This document shows, piece by piece, positions 45,896 through 58,900 of a stretch of DNA of 64,000 nucleotides (positions are counted from its first letter, which is position 1; every line of letters starts with the position of its first letter). The stretch spans positions 124,001 to 188,000 of the forward strand of contig JASKOT010000002.1 of assembly GCA_032158125.1 (NCBI GenBank). Direction: 5' to 3'. Source of the stretch: Papiliotrema nemorosa (lineage: Eukaryota > Basidiomycota > Tremellomycetes > Tremellales > Rhynchogastremaceae). The notes under the pieces were generated by a model. It did no database searches. It saw only the letters and a program-made list of their open reading frames with translations, and had not been told where the DNA came from. Made by a program: the position numbers and the translations under genes.

Positions 45896-46551
45896 TTACA
45901 TAGCTAAACGCGTCAGCTTGATAATGCAGGGAGACACATTGGCACTCACCCTCTGGGGTCTATCGGAAAGAAGAGAAGTGGTCAGCTGAGATGTCTCGAC
46001 TTTCGCTACCATGCAACACACCTTGGCAATGTAGTCGATAGCTATTATATCAGCTCCGAGTGTGTCATCTATCGCAACTCACCTTGGCTAACGGTTGTGA
46101 TCTCATCGGCCTCGGCGTCTGGGATCTCTACTGAGAACTCCTCCTCGATAGCCATGACGACCTCGACAGTGTCAAGAGAGTCAAGTCCGAGATCATTGGT
46201 GAAAGAGGCTGTTGGGGAGAGCTAATCGTAAGCTACTGCTATATAGCATTGTGCAATGGATCATATCTATCGACGAGATCCAGATCGGTATCCGGATATC
46301 CAGATCGGCGCATGATAGAAAACCAGACCCACCTTTCCTCCATCGACCTTTTCAAACGACTTGACCACATCCAAGACTCGCGCTGTGATGTCGTCCTTGC
46401 TCAAACCACCTGCCGAAGCATATGAACGAGACAGACGCAATAGGGGAGAGGCGGTAGCGATGATGGGTTGTCGGAGGGAAGTGGAGGCGAGAGGGGCGGT
46501 CGCTCGGGCGGAGACTGATCGCGAAGCTGTTCGGAGGGCTACTTTGAACAT
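45896..46551 (-). CDS. ACP1: Mitochondrial acyl carrier protein (NDUFAB1/ACP1)
   Basis: At least five small exons. The presequence ([16 protein letters not shown]) is Arg/Ser-rich. The ACP core follows: [20 protein letters not shown] joined to [20 protein letters not shown] (Ser of the DSL motif carries phosphopantetheine), then [20 protein letters not shown] and TTVSQAIDYIAKTPEAM. The protein serves mitochondrial fatty-acid synthesis, lipoate formation and Fe-S assembly, and is a complex I component. The final exon codes two residues and the stop at 45896. Confidence 0.92.
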
Positions 46552-46776
46552 GGTGGACGAGGTTGACGAGGAGGACGAGGGGGTTATGCAAGGGGTATAG
46601 ATGGGTTATCTAGGTTGTCTGTCATCGAGAGAAGGGTGTGGGACTGGTCAATGGGTGGCCAATTTCTCCGAAAATCACCGTTCAAGTGGCACAAGCCAAT
46701 CAAGTCACTCTTCACTGACATTTCGGTCAAGAGCTATAGACATCATCAACATCAGCATCGACAGTGTCTAGCAGCC

Positions 46777-48083
46777 ATGAGACACGGTTTTAAACTCGCA
46801 AAACTTCCCGGAAGAGATAGAGGCGCAAAGAGGCAACATTTGAGGTGAGACGCGAGCGAGCGAGATTTGGGGCCAGAGCTGAACTTTCAGAAATCTCGTA
46901 TCAGCCTTGCTGCACCATGAGCTCATCGTCACCACTGAAGCAAGGGCGGAATACACGGCACGAATGGCCGAGAAGGTGAGTTGTGACCTTTCTGCGAGCT
47001 CTTGCAGAACTTTCGCTCATGTTCAGATGATCACGAAGGGTAAACGAGGAACAGCTGCTCAAGCTATTCAGGCTCAGTCCTTCGTAATGGTCAGTCCGGC
47101 TCTCTCACTTCCGAGCATGGCTGATATGTTAGAAACCTCACCATCACGCGCCTAGCTCTTTCGGGACGCAAAGGACAGATCCTCCTCATCGACCTATTGG
47201 GTATCCGGAAATTTCACCTACCGCCATGAAGGGTGAACAGCGTCCTCACAGTCTGATGTCCAAACTCTTCTTCACCCTGGCAGAGCGATACAAGCATCGG
47301 ACAGGAGGATACACTAGGATATTGAGATACGGAAAGACACGTTCGAACGCCGCACCCATGGCTATCGTTTGCTTGGTCGGCGGACCAAGGGATGTGAAGT
47401 TTGAAATGCTGGCAAGGGTAGTGGGCAAGCAGGCGGTCGTGGCGCAGAACAAGGAGCTGCTAGCTTTGCAAGCGAGTGAGGGGGCACGAGACATGGAAGC
47501 CGAGTCATCGACGAGTGCGAAAAAGGCGGCAGACCAACCCAAGGGTCAGGTGTTGCAAGGTGGTCTGGAAGATTGGAAGAGGCACCTCACTGGGAAGACA
47601 CAAGAGGAGTTGAAGAACCTCTTGCTGCTCAGGAGTTCATTCGAGATTGAGGAGTTTGAGCGCAAAGCTAGGGAATACGCGGTGAGTGCCCAAACTCGAG
47701 GATGCGCAGAAAGCCGGACCGTCGCTGACTTCCAGGACGAAGTGCTGGCGCAGGAACACGCCATGGGAGGACTGCGGCGACTGAATCCAGACCTAGCATT
47801 GCGCGATTACTCCGAACAACGAAGGCGAGTTGTCCACTGTACATAACCAGGTATTAGGCTGATACGTTCCAGGTCGAAGAACCCTTGGATCGGGATGGCA
47901 CCAAAAGCAGGGGAACGGCTATCTGGTATGGACATTGGAATGTCGGGATTGCAGATTGCTCGTGGCATTCTGAAAAGCGGGACGGTGATGGGCAAGTACG
48001 CCAGGAAACCGTTGAGCCCGATAATCCCACAGTTTGTGAAGAAGGCGGGCCCGGTCATGGTTGCTTCAGCTGCCAGCCGGTAA
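46777..48083 (+). CDS. MRPL8: Mitochondrial ribosomal protein bL17m
   Basis: A multi-exon gene from ATG 46777. The conserved L17 core reads MRHGFKLAKLPGRDRGAKRQ, NLVSALLHHELIVTTEARA, then SLMSKLFFTLAERYKHRTGG and YTRILRYGKTRSNAAPMAIV. These match bacterial bL17 ([20 protein letters not shown]) and fungal Mrpl8. A segment between them (KPHHHAPSSFGTQRT) is fungal-specific. The C-terminal extension is long and charged, ending in a basic, Gly-rich tail. The protein lies near the exit tunnel of the mitochondrial large subunit. Intron boundaries are canonical where checked. Confidence 0.88.
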
Positions 48084-48321
48084 GCTCTGTGTCACATAGC
48101 TCAGATACTTCGGCATTTCTCATTAACATGACCCATGTATGCATCTACGATGATTGACGCTTGACCTGTGTAGAACGTCGATGTGAATTATGCCTCCACC
48201 TTGATTCGCGATATTTCGACTGATTTCTGCTGGCAACCAATTCACTACCTTTTATATCCACTACTCATACTGAACATTCGCCGGCATCGTCGCATGTCAT
48301 GCGCATCATGATCATCAGGAT

Positions 48322-50800
48322 ATGAGACGTCAAGCATTATCGAGGTCAGTCGAAAGGCAGCTAGGATGTCCAGACGACGAGTCGCTGATGTCTAAGATGT
48401 CTACGAGGGCCGACATCCACCCCGGCATCCAGTCTTCGCTCGTTCCACCCTAGACACTGCACTCCACTTCTCACACCCATCCCACATATCAGACATCAAT
48501 CTTTTACCCTCTCTCTTCGGTCTCCCGAAAGCATCCCGCTCTTTCACGATACTTTTGAAGGCAGACAAGTCTCGTCACAAAATACTCCTCGCATCGATCT
48601 TGCGACCTCGCAGCGACTTCTCGACTTGCCGAGAGACGACGCAGAGGCTGTCGCCAAGAGGCTCGAGGATACGCCCATCGTCCCTTGCTCTTTTGAATCG
48701 CTACTCTACTTGCTCGGTGGCTCTCTGACCAAGGATGGAGTGCTCGCTATTTGCCGGCTTGTGCAGGCGTCGCTCCCGGTTCTAGCCTTGGAGGAGGCTA
48801 TGGTAGTGCTCAAGCTCACGATCCGAGCGCAAGGCCAACTGTCTCTTCTAGCGATGTTGGCGCCTGTGCTCAACCTCTTCTTCCAGCATATGAATCAGGC
48901 AATCTTGTCAGGCGGTATATCGGCGGAAGAGGTTCAGCGCTATTATGCGTGGATTATCTTTTCCTTGAGGGAGTTTGCGGGCACTCGGAAGGATGGGAAA
49001 CGATCAAAACTCCCTTCTATCATTCAAGATGAGGTCACAAGGACTTTCACCCACATGGTCGATGCTCTGCGAGCGTTGCCATCCTCCTCTACCGACTCAA
49101 CACCGCCTCTCACCAAGAAGCTCCTCTCGGCAATCACCGCGGGCAATTGTCTGACCACGAGACTGGCCAAGCTGGTGGTCGAGTACCAGCAGTCTGCAGG
49201 CGCTGAATTGGGAAGAGCATTCATTCAGCGATGCTTCATGGCGGCACTCAGCGAGGGGGCATACGAGATGGCAGCACGATACCATGACATGAGGAATAGC
49301 TCGACTAACAATCACATCCCGTCCCCAACCCCAAGCGGCTCACTCGAAGCGCCGGACCAGAATAGTGAGCAAATATTCAATGTGTTGAGTGTCGCCCGAG
49401 CCGCCCACGACTTTCCGGATTTCGTCAGATCACTCAAACCCTTTCTCCACCCTGCGGCTACCAGTCGAGAGGACCATGACGTTCAACTCCTCATCAGTCA
49501 ATACGCTTGGTCTATATTGATCACGCAAACAGGCAAGAGACAAAATGCGACACCAAAGCAGATCATTGACCTATACGACCATATGCCTGATGCTGCGGTG
49601 TGTGCGCACACTATCGCACCGACGATGCAAGCGCTGTGGGATCTCGGACATGCTATGACGGCGTGGAAGATTTGGGAGGATGCTGTGAAGATGCAGAGAG
49701 AAAGCGGTCAACCCGGTCGCTATATCGATCAAGCTGTCATTGGTATCGCAACCGGTCTGGCGGGTGCACTCAATGGGACCGCGGCGGCCGTGGAGCTCGT
49801 AGATGCTTTCGGATCACGGGCCATGCCAGATGAACAGGGACAGTCGACTTTGCGTTACAAGCTCGATCCCAAAAACATCAACACACTTCTCCGGCAGTGT
49901 TCTCGGAGCAAACACCCTTCTGTCGCATTCAGGCTATGGTACGGTGCAGAAGCGCGATATGGGATCAACCTCGATCAGTGGTCTCTGGGTACTTTGCTCG
50001 AGAGCGCTAGGAATTGCGAATTCATGCGGCACGTCGATGACTCGCCCGATGACTTACAAGCTCGTTTTCGAAGTTTAATGGGCGAGTTTCGAATCCGCGC
50101 TCCAAGGGGATCGCCACAGGACCTCTTTGCTCTGAAAAGAGACTCGCGGCAAGATGCGTTACAATTCGGAGCTGGGACATACCATGTCTTGTTGGATCCG
50201 CCAGGATACAAGTGGTACCATGAAACCCACTCGCGACCTTGGAAACGAGCTCGACACGTCTTCCGCGATGTTGTTCTCACCAACTGGCCGTTCCTGCACC
50301 AAGTCACTTCGCCTCTTGACCTTCAGTCCGGTCCCTTCGGCTTTGCGTCTGTATTTGGTGGATCCGTCAAATCCACCTCGACAACAGACCACTCGACCAT
50401 CCTTCCTTCTTCGCCGCACTACGCCCATCTCGTCCCGGCGCCCCCGACCTGGCACGCGTATATACGGCTTTTAGGGACGTTCAACCAGGTAGAAGAAATA
50501 CCGCTCGCATTGGCATGGATGAAAGAGCTCAATATCAAGCCACGCCGAAAGACCCTATTGGACGCACTGATGTTTGTATCGGAAGTTGAAGGACCCAGAA
50601 GACGAGTCAAGGGGATGAAGACGGACGGGGGGAGTAAGATGATGAGGGATGAACAACTTCTTCGAGCTTGGCTGACAGACTGGTTGGGTGAGGGGGAGAC
50701 GATGGATAGAGGAGCAATGAGGAGTATTGTACCTGATGAAGACGAGGTGGTCGATCTTCGGACAATGATCATGGGCAAAGGGCAGAAGTTGATTTTATAG
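48322..50800 (+). CDS. Helical-repeat (PPR-like) protein, probably mitochondrial
   Basis: The main exon is open from 48565 to 50800. It has no in-frame ATG for the first 60 residues, so the start must lie in an upstream exon. The best candidate is ATG 48322 with exon 48322-48344, a GTCAGT donor and acceptor GAAGGCAG at 48564. That model gives the start MRRQALSRQVSSQ, which looks like a mitochondrial presequence. The body is about 740 residues of repeated helix pairs (for example TPKQIIDLYDHMPDAAVC, SKHPSVAFRLWYGAEARYG, PPTWHAYIRLLGTFNQVEE) in the style of PPR repeats. These often bind organellar RNA. The N-terminal exon is tentative; the main exon is secure. Confidence 0.65.
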
Positions 50801-51268
50801 TAAAAAGAGTGTACAATGTCCAGTGAAACGATGAGTGTATACTGCAGTATGCGATGCTCACGATGCTATTACTGTCAGGCTTTGGCGCTCAGCCAACTTG
50901 ATACTTTTAGATGAGCTGGACATCGCACTCGAACACACATGTCAGATTGCGCGGATTATGAAAATGTCCACGGCCTCTGCGGTCGAGGCCCAGCAGCAGG
51001 ACTGGACCACGATATTTTTAGGTCGTTTTAAGGTCTGGATCGGCTTGTTCAAGAAGTGATTCTATCCAAGTTTTAGGCTTAGAAGTGTCGGGATATATCG
51101 TACATCGAGTTTCACAGGTATCACTACTCGCGTTTTATGTATCTCAAAGATACTGTACAACTTTTACAACGTTGAAATATGGCCATTGCCGATCGACTTG
51201 AAAGCTTTCCACTACCCTCGATATTGCCCCACTCATGTCTTTTCCTGCCTGACTCTTAGCTGACAAAT
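50801..51268. other. Intergenic 3' flanks of convergent genes
   Basis: AT-rich, with no credible frame. It is the tail-to-tail gap between the helical-repeat gene and the RNase III gene. Confidence 0.4.
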
Positions 51269-52821
51269 CTATTTCCAGAGCTTCAACTGAACCGCAACTT
51301 GATACGAGGCGACCATTTTAGCCATCCTCTTGGTGGCCTTCTCTCCGACACCAGAACTGCACTATCAGCCACAAATTACATGTAGTACTGTACACCATGT
51401 ACTCACTACTCCTTGCCCTCAAAGTCTTTGATGGTGCACGTAGCTTTCCACACTCCCGGACGGGCCCGGACGATCTCGTATTCTGGTTGACGACCGAAGT
51501 AGTTCTCGCAATATGTGATGAGAGCCGCTGTGGCACCTCCGGCTATCTGTTCGTCCAACATCTTCTTCTCAGCTGCCTGTTCCAGGGTTGCGACTTCGTC
51601 GTTCTGGATTCTGCTCAATTCCCTCTGCATCTCTCGGATGAAGAACTGCGTCATGGGGATGAAAAGAGGTTTGAGCCACGCATAGACATAGTCGAAGGCT
51701 TGACCTTCCGTCCTTCCGCCGTCGATGACCGACGCCTTCTGAGAGGCCTGTAAGCTAGGCTGAGGAATCTTGACAGATTGTGATTCAGTTGACTTGAAAC
51801 TTGTGGCTTGCGCATCTTTCCGCGAAACTCTGAACTCTGCATTGTCGGAATCGGGCTCTGCATAGAGGATCTCGAGCATATTGGAACCACATTCACTCGG
51901 GCCGTCATCGGCTTCATCGGAGGAGTCCAAATCAGTACTGCTACCGCTGGAACCGCCTTGTGGGGGGTCTTCCTCGTCTTCTTCTTTATCGGCCGAGTCA
52001 TTGATGTTCAAGTTGGAGAACCGAACCGCCTTGACGGCATTCGTAGACTTGTCTCCGGTATCGTTAGTGCACCCTGAGCTTGCTTTCAAGAGGGTAGGCA
52101 AAGAGGCATTCCCGCCCGCACCCTGAATAGCAGTCGACTCGATAAGCTTGCCGTGATCTTCGTGACCGATCTCTTCTTCCGATCCCGGTGGACCAGCAGA
52201 CATGAACGAATAGAACACTCCAGCTACGTAACTCTCGAATACTGAGCCTTTGGTCTTGACTTGCATCTTGGTAAGGTAGCCCATATCCGCCGAGGTCTTC
52301 AGCATGTCGATTATACCGTAGCGCTCTGATAGCTGAGCCAGAGTTTCATTTTGGACCAAACAATCATGTAGCTTCTGGAAGCCCAGGAGGATTATGAGCG
52401 GACGATCAGATAGGTAAAGTATGATGCAAGGACCAGGTGGTGAACTGCTTCAGCGTCCTGAGCGGGTGGCAAATCAGAGCACTGACCGTCGCCATGCCTT
52501 GTCGCATGTTGGGATGAAGCTCGTGGACAGCTAGATCTGCACACATACCTATAGGGCGTCAGAATATCAACGTGTCTAAAACTCACCGATAATCTTGTCA
52601 CCTATAAACTCAAGCTTCTCATAATCCAGAATCTCGGTATATTTGTCGACATCGAGGTCAAAGGTGAATTTACTGACTCGGTAAAAGCTTGTATGGGTAG
52701 TAGCAACTGCTTCAAGCTTCTTGTCGGTGATGGGAGGAAGACGCGGCAGGATGAGGTCTTCTGGCAAGCGACAGAATAACGAGGAGTAAAACTTTTGGCT
52801 GTGCGCTGGGGGTCGTGGCAT
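51269..52821 (-). CDS. RNase III-domain plus dsRBD protein
   Basis: A multi-exon gene from ATG 52821. The RNase III signature reads DYEKLEFIGDKIIG, with the first three acidic ligands present. The second half of the domain reads LVQNETLAQLSERYGIIDML and then TKGSVFESYVAGVFYS. A long acidic Ser/Asp-rich insert follows, then a helical region and a C-terminal dsRNA-binding domain (CENYFGRQPEYEIV, then SGVGEKATKRMAKMVASYQ). The final intron was placed so that the dsRBD end is restored; the stop is at 51269. The layout matches a non-Dicer, single-domain RNase III. Such an enzyme has been reported in Cryptococcus RNAi, but a role in rRNA or snoRNA processing is equally possible. Confidence 0.82.
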
Positions 52822-53130
52822 GGTGAGTAATGTTAGGATACGTTGGGTCTACAATGGTTGACTCAGTGATCCGTTGCGTATATGAGCGACAAGAAGACAA
52901 GAATGAATGACAAGAAGAATACTATCCTTGGCCAAGGTTATATAGCTCCGTGCGCTTGACGCCCCCGACAATGATAAGCGGTTCGGATACATGACGTGTC
53001 ATTTTCGGCGATGACCGCTCGGGGTCCTTTCATAGGATTTCTTTTGCTCCTCGTCCACTCACGCGATCACCAACACCCACCCCCTCGTCGACCAGGAGGG
53101 AGCATCAATCTTCCCCTCAGCACACTCTAG
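52822..53130. promoter_or_regulatory. Divergent promoter region with TATA
   Basis: The region between the RNase III gene (minus) and RRN3 (plus) contains a TATATAG sequence near 52939-52945, about 115 bp upstream of the RNase III start. Nothing else was identified. Confidence 0.4.
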
Positions 53131-55815
53131 ATGGCCATCAGCCTATCCTCCTGGTCTCCGCTATCCATGTCAAAAGCTCGGACGAGTCACAATACCCATT
53201 CCGCCAAAAAGACAGCTCATTTCGCACCTCAACCTCCACCATCTTCCTCCTCCATGTCCAACGATTCTCTGCCCTTGTCAGCCTCGCGGGCTGCCTCGCT
53301 CGCTGGCAGGAAACGTCCAAGGGAATCAGAGGGTGAATCGAGCAAGATTCGTTTATCTCGCAGGACAAAGTCGGCCGGCGATGCAGGTGGACTCCGCAAA
53401 CCGAAGGATAAAGATCGAGAGGCTTTTCAAAGGGGTCTCATAGCTGTCTTCGTCCCCAACGCCCTGAGAGAGTCCCTGGTGGGCAGGATGGAGCATTACA
53501 ATGACCTCGTTGCCCACTTTTCCCCTTCGACCAGCCAAATGACCCTTGCGCCTCTGTTGCCTCTGCTCAGAGCATTGACGGCTCATGTCTCGCTCCTCGC
53601 GCCAGAAGTACACTCGGCTCTTGTATCCGCCATCATCAGTCTACCGTGGGCTGCCGGAGAGGAGAAGTTTGTCAGAGTCTTTATTGGCTTCTGCGGGGTT
53701 CTGGTCAGTGCTCAACCGGGATGGGCCAAGGAGGTCGTGAACATGGCTGTTCGAGGACTCAGGTGGCGTAAGTCTCCCGATGGCCACTGTTCGCCGCATC
53801 GCTCATGGTCCAGAGCCCGTCATTGCATGCTCAGTATCCGCGCCCATCTCGAGACGTATATTCCACGCTCGACATCATCTTCTACTCGCCCATTTGCTAT
53901 CTCTGATACCCACCCTTCCCTCCGTCGTTCAACCATTACTCGCCAAGTCGTTCCCCAACAAACGAGACCCTGAGGTTTCCCAGACCACATGGGTCAGAAA
54001 CTGCTGTGAGCTCATTGGGTATTGCCCCGAGCTGGGTCAGAGAGTGTGGGGGATGATCGTCGACCGGATGCTCAGAATAGATGTGAGCACTCCCCTCAAC
54101 AGTCTACTGAGCTGATCGACAGTCCGAGATCACAAAACAGGAAGACTACGAGGATGATGACGAGGAAGAGGAGACTGAAGACGAAGACGAAGCCCCGATC
54201 GCTGGACCATCTCGACAGTCTACACCTACCGCACCCGATCCATTCGAAATATACATTACGCAGGATATGCCGAAGCCAGAGGACGAGGAAGACTCGGATG
54301 ATGATGATGATGAGCTGGATGTCGATGAACTGTCTTCCGTCGACGGGGATGAAGTGGATGAAGAAGATACAGATGACGAGCAGAAGGCAGCGATTGCCAA
54401 GGAGAGGAAACGAGCAGCGGTCAAGGCCATGAAGGTCAAATTGGATGGCATGTTGCTGTACTTCTTCCAGCACTTGTCTGAGACCATGGGCGGCCGACCC
54501 ATCGCTACGTCGGCGGCACAGATGGCTGCGGCGAATTTAGCCTCGACAGCTTCGAGTTCTGGCGCCTCGACACCTACAGCCGAGTGTCCCAATCCTATGT
54601 CGACTGCTCTGCCGAATATATCTACCGTCAAAACGCCCATCACGCCAGCTCAATCACTCTCACATTTTCAAGCTCTCCTGACGCTGTTCACCCGACAGAT
54701 CTTGCCGACTTCATCGACTCAACACATCCCCTTTCTCTTATTCTTCACTGCATCACTCACTCCTGCTCACACCGATCTATTCCTAGGTCTTCTCGTATCC
54801 CAAGCACTTTACGGCACATCCACTTCTGCACCTACAATCGGCTCACAACCCTTGTCTTTGGCACAACGTACCGCCTCGACAGTTTATATCGGCTCGATAG
54901 TCTGCCGAGCAAAGTTTGTGACCGATGAACAAGCTCGACAAGTCATGACTTACCTTCTGGCGTACATTGACGGCAAAATGCACCAAACGCCTAAGCCCGA
55001 CGACCCACCTTTGTTCTACGCCGTTTGCCAAGCCGTCATGCTCATCTTTTGCTTCCGATGGAGAGCATTCACCTCGGATCACAAGGAGGGCGAGAGCGTT
55101 TTGGGCGAATTGGAACTAGACGGAGAAAGCGTTGAAGGCGAAGGAAAATGGATGAGGGATTTGGATGTGTTGCAGAAGGTCATCACCTCGGACCTCAACC
55201 CGCTTTTGGTGCGTCAAAGCCTTTTTATATGCGGGCTCAGCTGACACGCAGGGCTGCAACCCTACCATCGTATCCACCTTTGCCAAAGTCGCTCATCAGA
55301 CCAATTTCGCCTACTGCTTCTCCATTATGGAAGCCAATCAGGCCCATCTCCGTCCTGCTTCTTCCAACCCCACCACACCTTCGACTACCAATTCTCGACA
55401 CAATTCGCTATCTTATTCTGCGGCTTTGAACACTGCTCGAAATGCTCGACAGGCAAATGTGGATTCTGGAATGGACGATTATTTCCCTTTTGACCCATAC
55501 GATTTGCCACGATCGAAACGGTTCGTCGAGAGTCTATACGTTCAATGGGGAGATGTAGCCATTCAGAATGACAGCGACGACGAGGAGAGCGAGGAGGAAG
55601 ACGAAGAAGTCTCAGAGGCAGACACGAGCGAGATGGAAAGTCTAAATGGAAGTTTGATGAGGGACACAATGGTGTCGAGGGGCATCCCCAAGATCAAGAT
55701 CAAGAATGGTAGTTGGACCGATCGGAGGAGAATGGCATTTGAGAGGGATAATGGACTGTCGTCGAGTTTGGAGGGCATGTCCATCTCGCCTGGATTGTCT
55801 AGGGTTGTTGGATGA
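53131..55815 (+). CDS. RRN3: RNA polymerase I initiation factor RRN3 (TIF-IA)
   Basis: A multi-exon gene from ATG 53131. After a basic, Ser-rich N-terminus come the HEAT-like helices of RRN3: QMTLAPLLPLLRALTAHVSL, FVRVFIGFCGVLVSAQPGW and APISRRIFHARHHLLLAHLL. A long acidic insertion follows (54265-54390). Next come VKLDGMLLYFFQHLSETM, YVYIGS-like SIVCRAKFVTDEQARQVM and YLLAYIDGKMH. Near the end is the classic FPFDPYDLPRSKRFVESLY and WGDVAIQND motif, then an acidic stretch. Rrn3 links RNA polymerase I to core factor at the rDNA promoter. The start may instead be the ATG near 53167. Confidence 0.92.
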
Positions 55816-55989
55816 TTAATGATTCATTGCATTGTATGCCATGTTGTATGAAATGCATCGATGCGTTGTATGCAGTGAAACCCCTTGATACCTGGTATGC
55901 TCATGATGGCCTGAACTCGTCTAGATGTCTAGATGGACATGCGCCTGTCAAGTCAGCGCTAGCCGACTTCACACCCAGCAAAGAAGGTC

Positions 55990-58900
55990 TCACCTCAATC
56001 TAGTACCCCTACTGAGCACAGCCGAGCTCTTTCGATCATCCACCAAACCATTAGGCAGTTTGCCCTGATCTTTCCATTCTTTCAAAGCTTCTCGTCCAGC
56101 TTGTACACCCACTGCCAGCACTTCTGAGAATCGTTTGAACCCGCCAAGAGTATCGAATTCTTGTACCGGCATGGCCAGGTACAAGCAATGAGGATCGTGC
56201 TTGACGTCTTCCAGAGTTTTCACACTCGACACGCTGGATATCAACATGTCATGATCTTTCTGACCAAGGGACGACTTACTACGCCAATCTAGACGAGATC
56301 TCCGTCATGGACAGGACTGTACGCTTGTAGAATGGGTTGAACCTGGTATTAAAAGATCGTCACAGGGAGGAAAAGATTATTGCCCACTTGTTGATGAAGA
56401 TCCACCAGCCAGAGACAGAGTCACCATAGTTTCTCGGAGAAGTATCGTCGATGGCGCCGACGTCAATGACGATGATATCTCGGATACCGCTGGTTCTCAG
56501 AGGGCCAATAGGAGTGTTGTCCATGTACCCCCCATCTACCAATACTACACGTAAGCTCCTGATTCAGCATACTTGCACAGGCAAACGTACGATTGCCGTT
56601 GTCTGAGAGAGGCGGTAAGAGACCTGCGAGAGTCATGGAGGCCCTGACATATCGCCTGAATAGGTTAGATGATCGTTCACCCATTCCTACTCAGCTCACC
56701 ATGCGTAGCCTGTTCTATGGACTTCCATCCGAGAGTGCGTAATGTTTGTCGAGTTGGCACAGAAAGGGATCCAGAAATCTGCTTATAAGCTCACGATATG
56801 GCTACACTCGCGGCCTACTTACCTTCTATGTGAGTGTTGTAAAATGCTTTGTCTGGGTCATTAGCATCTTGTCGCATACTTGGCCTCACATATTCCTCGA
56901 TCTGCCATCAGTGTCTGATCCCGATAGCCTTGACTTGTACTCACTGAACTCGTGGCCCGTAGTGTAGGCTACAAAGGGATAGGTGACATCGCTCAAAATC
57001 CTCAACATGCTTCCCATCCTCCCTGCAAACTGCTTCGTCCTCCCTGTGACTTCCAACAGATCCGTGCCTCGCGCATATAGTCCCCCGACAAAACTACCGA
57101 TCGAACACCCGGCAATACTGTCGATTGGGATACCATACTCTTCCAGAGCCTGAATGAACCCAATATGAGATATCCCTCGTGCCCCTCCTCCGCCTAGCAC
57201 TAGACCGATCTGTTTCCCACATATACGTCGGGCAATACGCGCAAAGTCGTTCATATGTGGCGGTCGACGCGGTCGGAGGGGTCTGAGACCCCTGTACTTC
57301 TTGATGCGAGTTTCGACCCGCTCGCGGAGATGCTTGAAGGCTGCTATAGCAGCTGGATCATGAACCGTCGAAGTAGCTTTGTGCGGGGTGATAACACCGG
57401 GAAGTTCGACGTGATGGTGGCCGTGAATCCATGGACGGTTTTTGAGCCATAGTCTGGTAGAGCCAGGTGCCACTGTTCTATCGTCATGAAGAAGGATGAG
57501 CTCTTTTCGAGCAGTCGTCTTTGTAGCTAGAAGCAGCTTCTCTGCCCTGTTCAGCTGCAGCCTGACAACATAGAAAGGGGGAGCTGACCGTATTCGCCAA
57601 TCGATGGATCGTCTCCCATTCCTGCTCTGTCAGCCTATTCTTCGCTCACTTTTCCTTGCTCACCTAGAATGAGTACCAAGTCGGCCTCGGCGTCAGCATC
57701 ATATCAGACATTGCATCACTCGCCACCTACCTGACGCATACAGGTCAGAGTCCATTGGCTGGATGGTGGTGTGTCTGCTACATATAAGACCGTTCGGTAG
57801 TGTTGCTAACTCGTCAGTCCATTGCAGTAAGATCACCTCACCTCTTGATCAGCCAACCATCCGGCAACTTTGAGTTTCCTGCGCGTTAGCTTTCTCATGA
57901 ATTCGGAATGAATGAAGACAGCTCACCCTATTCTCGAAAAGGCATGTCGACCCAAATGCCGTATCACAGTCCCCTGATCCAGATACGATGTCGAGGCTCC
58001 AAGCTCTTCCAGCGAGGTCTTTAGCTTACCCGCGAACTGAGTAACCGGAACACTTCTGGTCGTCCCGATGATACAGACAGTTTCTGCTTGTCACCAACCT
58101 TGGCCTGACTTAGGCAGGTTTCTCTTACTCAGATTGACATCCGAAGTGGCCTTTTGGCCGTCTGGACCCGTTTGCAGCCCTTGTTCACCCATTGCCCTTC
58201 TTACACGGCCCGCGATCAACCGCATGAATTGCACCGTTGTGGCTGGATGTTTCGTACTGACCGCATCAAATAATGCCGCCGGAATCCGAACTAGCTCCGT
58301 ATCTCGAATAGCATGTACTGTGTCCGATCTGGGCACAGCAGTGATGACATCGAGTTCACCGATCGAGTCATTCTGGCCATACTCTCGCAATACTTCCACC
58401 GCGTTGTCTTTCTCGTTGAATGATCTCAATCGACCATTGATGACAATGTAGAAATCGGTCGACTTGTCACCCTTTTCATATAACACTTGACCGCCCGAGA
58501 GCTGCATCCAGTCCAATGCAGCATCGATATGCAGAACCAAGGGCGACAAGAGGGACAGCAGACGTTTGGCGAGAGTGAGCAGTACGATTGGCCGACGTTC
58601 GAGGATCTTCTCGAGCGCTTTCGCAGGTAAGAACCCCACAAAGCAGTCCGTCTTGGCGGTGATGTTGACGTAGGAGTCGGTGCCACAGAGCGAAGCAAGG
58701 TAGCCTGCGATACCTCCCGCCTTGACCGTAAAAAGCTGTTCATCATTCGCCCGCGAGTCGAAAAGTTCCGGTTTATGAGGTTCAGGCGCTTCATGACCTA
58801 ACGCGGCACTGAATGGTCTGGCAGCAGCGCTGGAGAAAGGGGCAGATTGCGATTCCGGGTCAGATGCGCCAAGAGGAATGTCACCCCGGGAAGCGTGCGA

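Noticed and set aside
50835..51059. 74-residue plus-strand frame
   Set aside because: It has no motif and no codon pattern, lies in an AT-rich 3' flank, and ends without splice signals.
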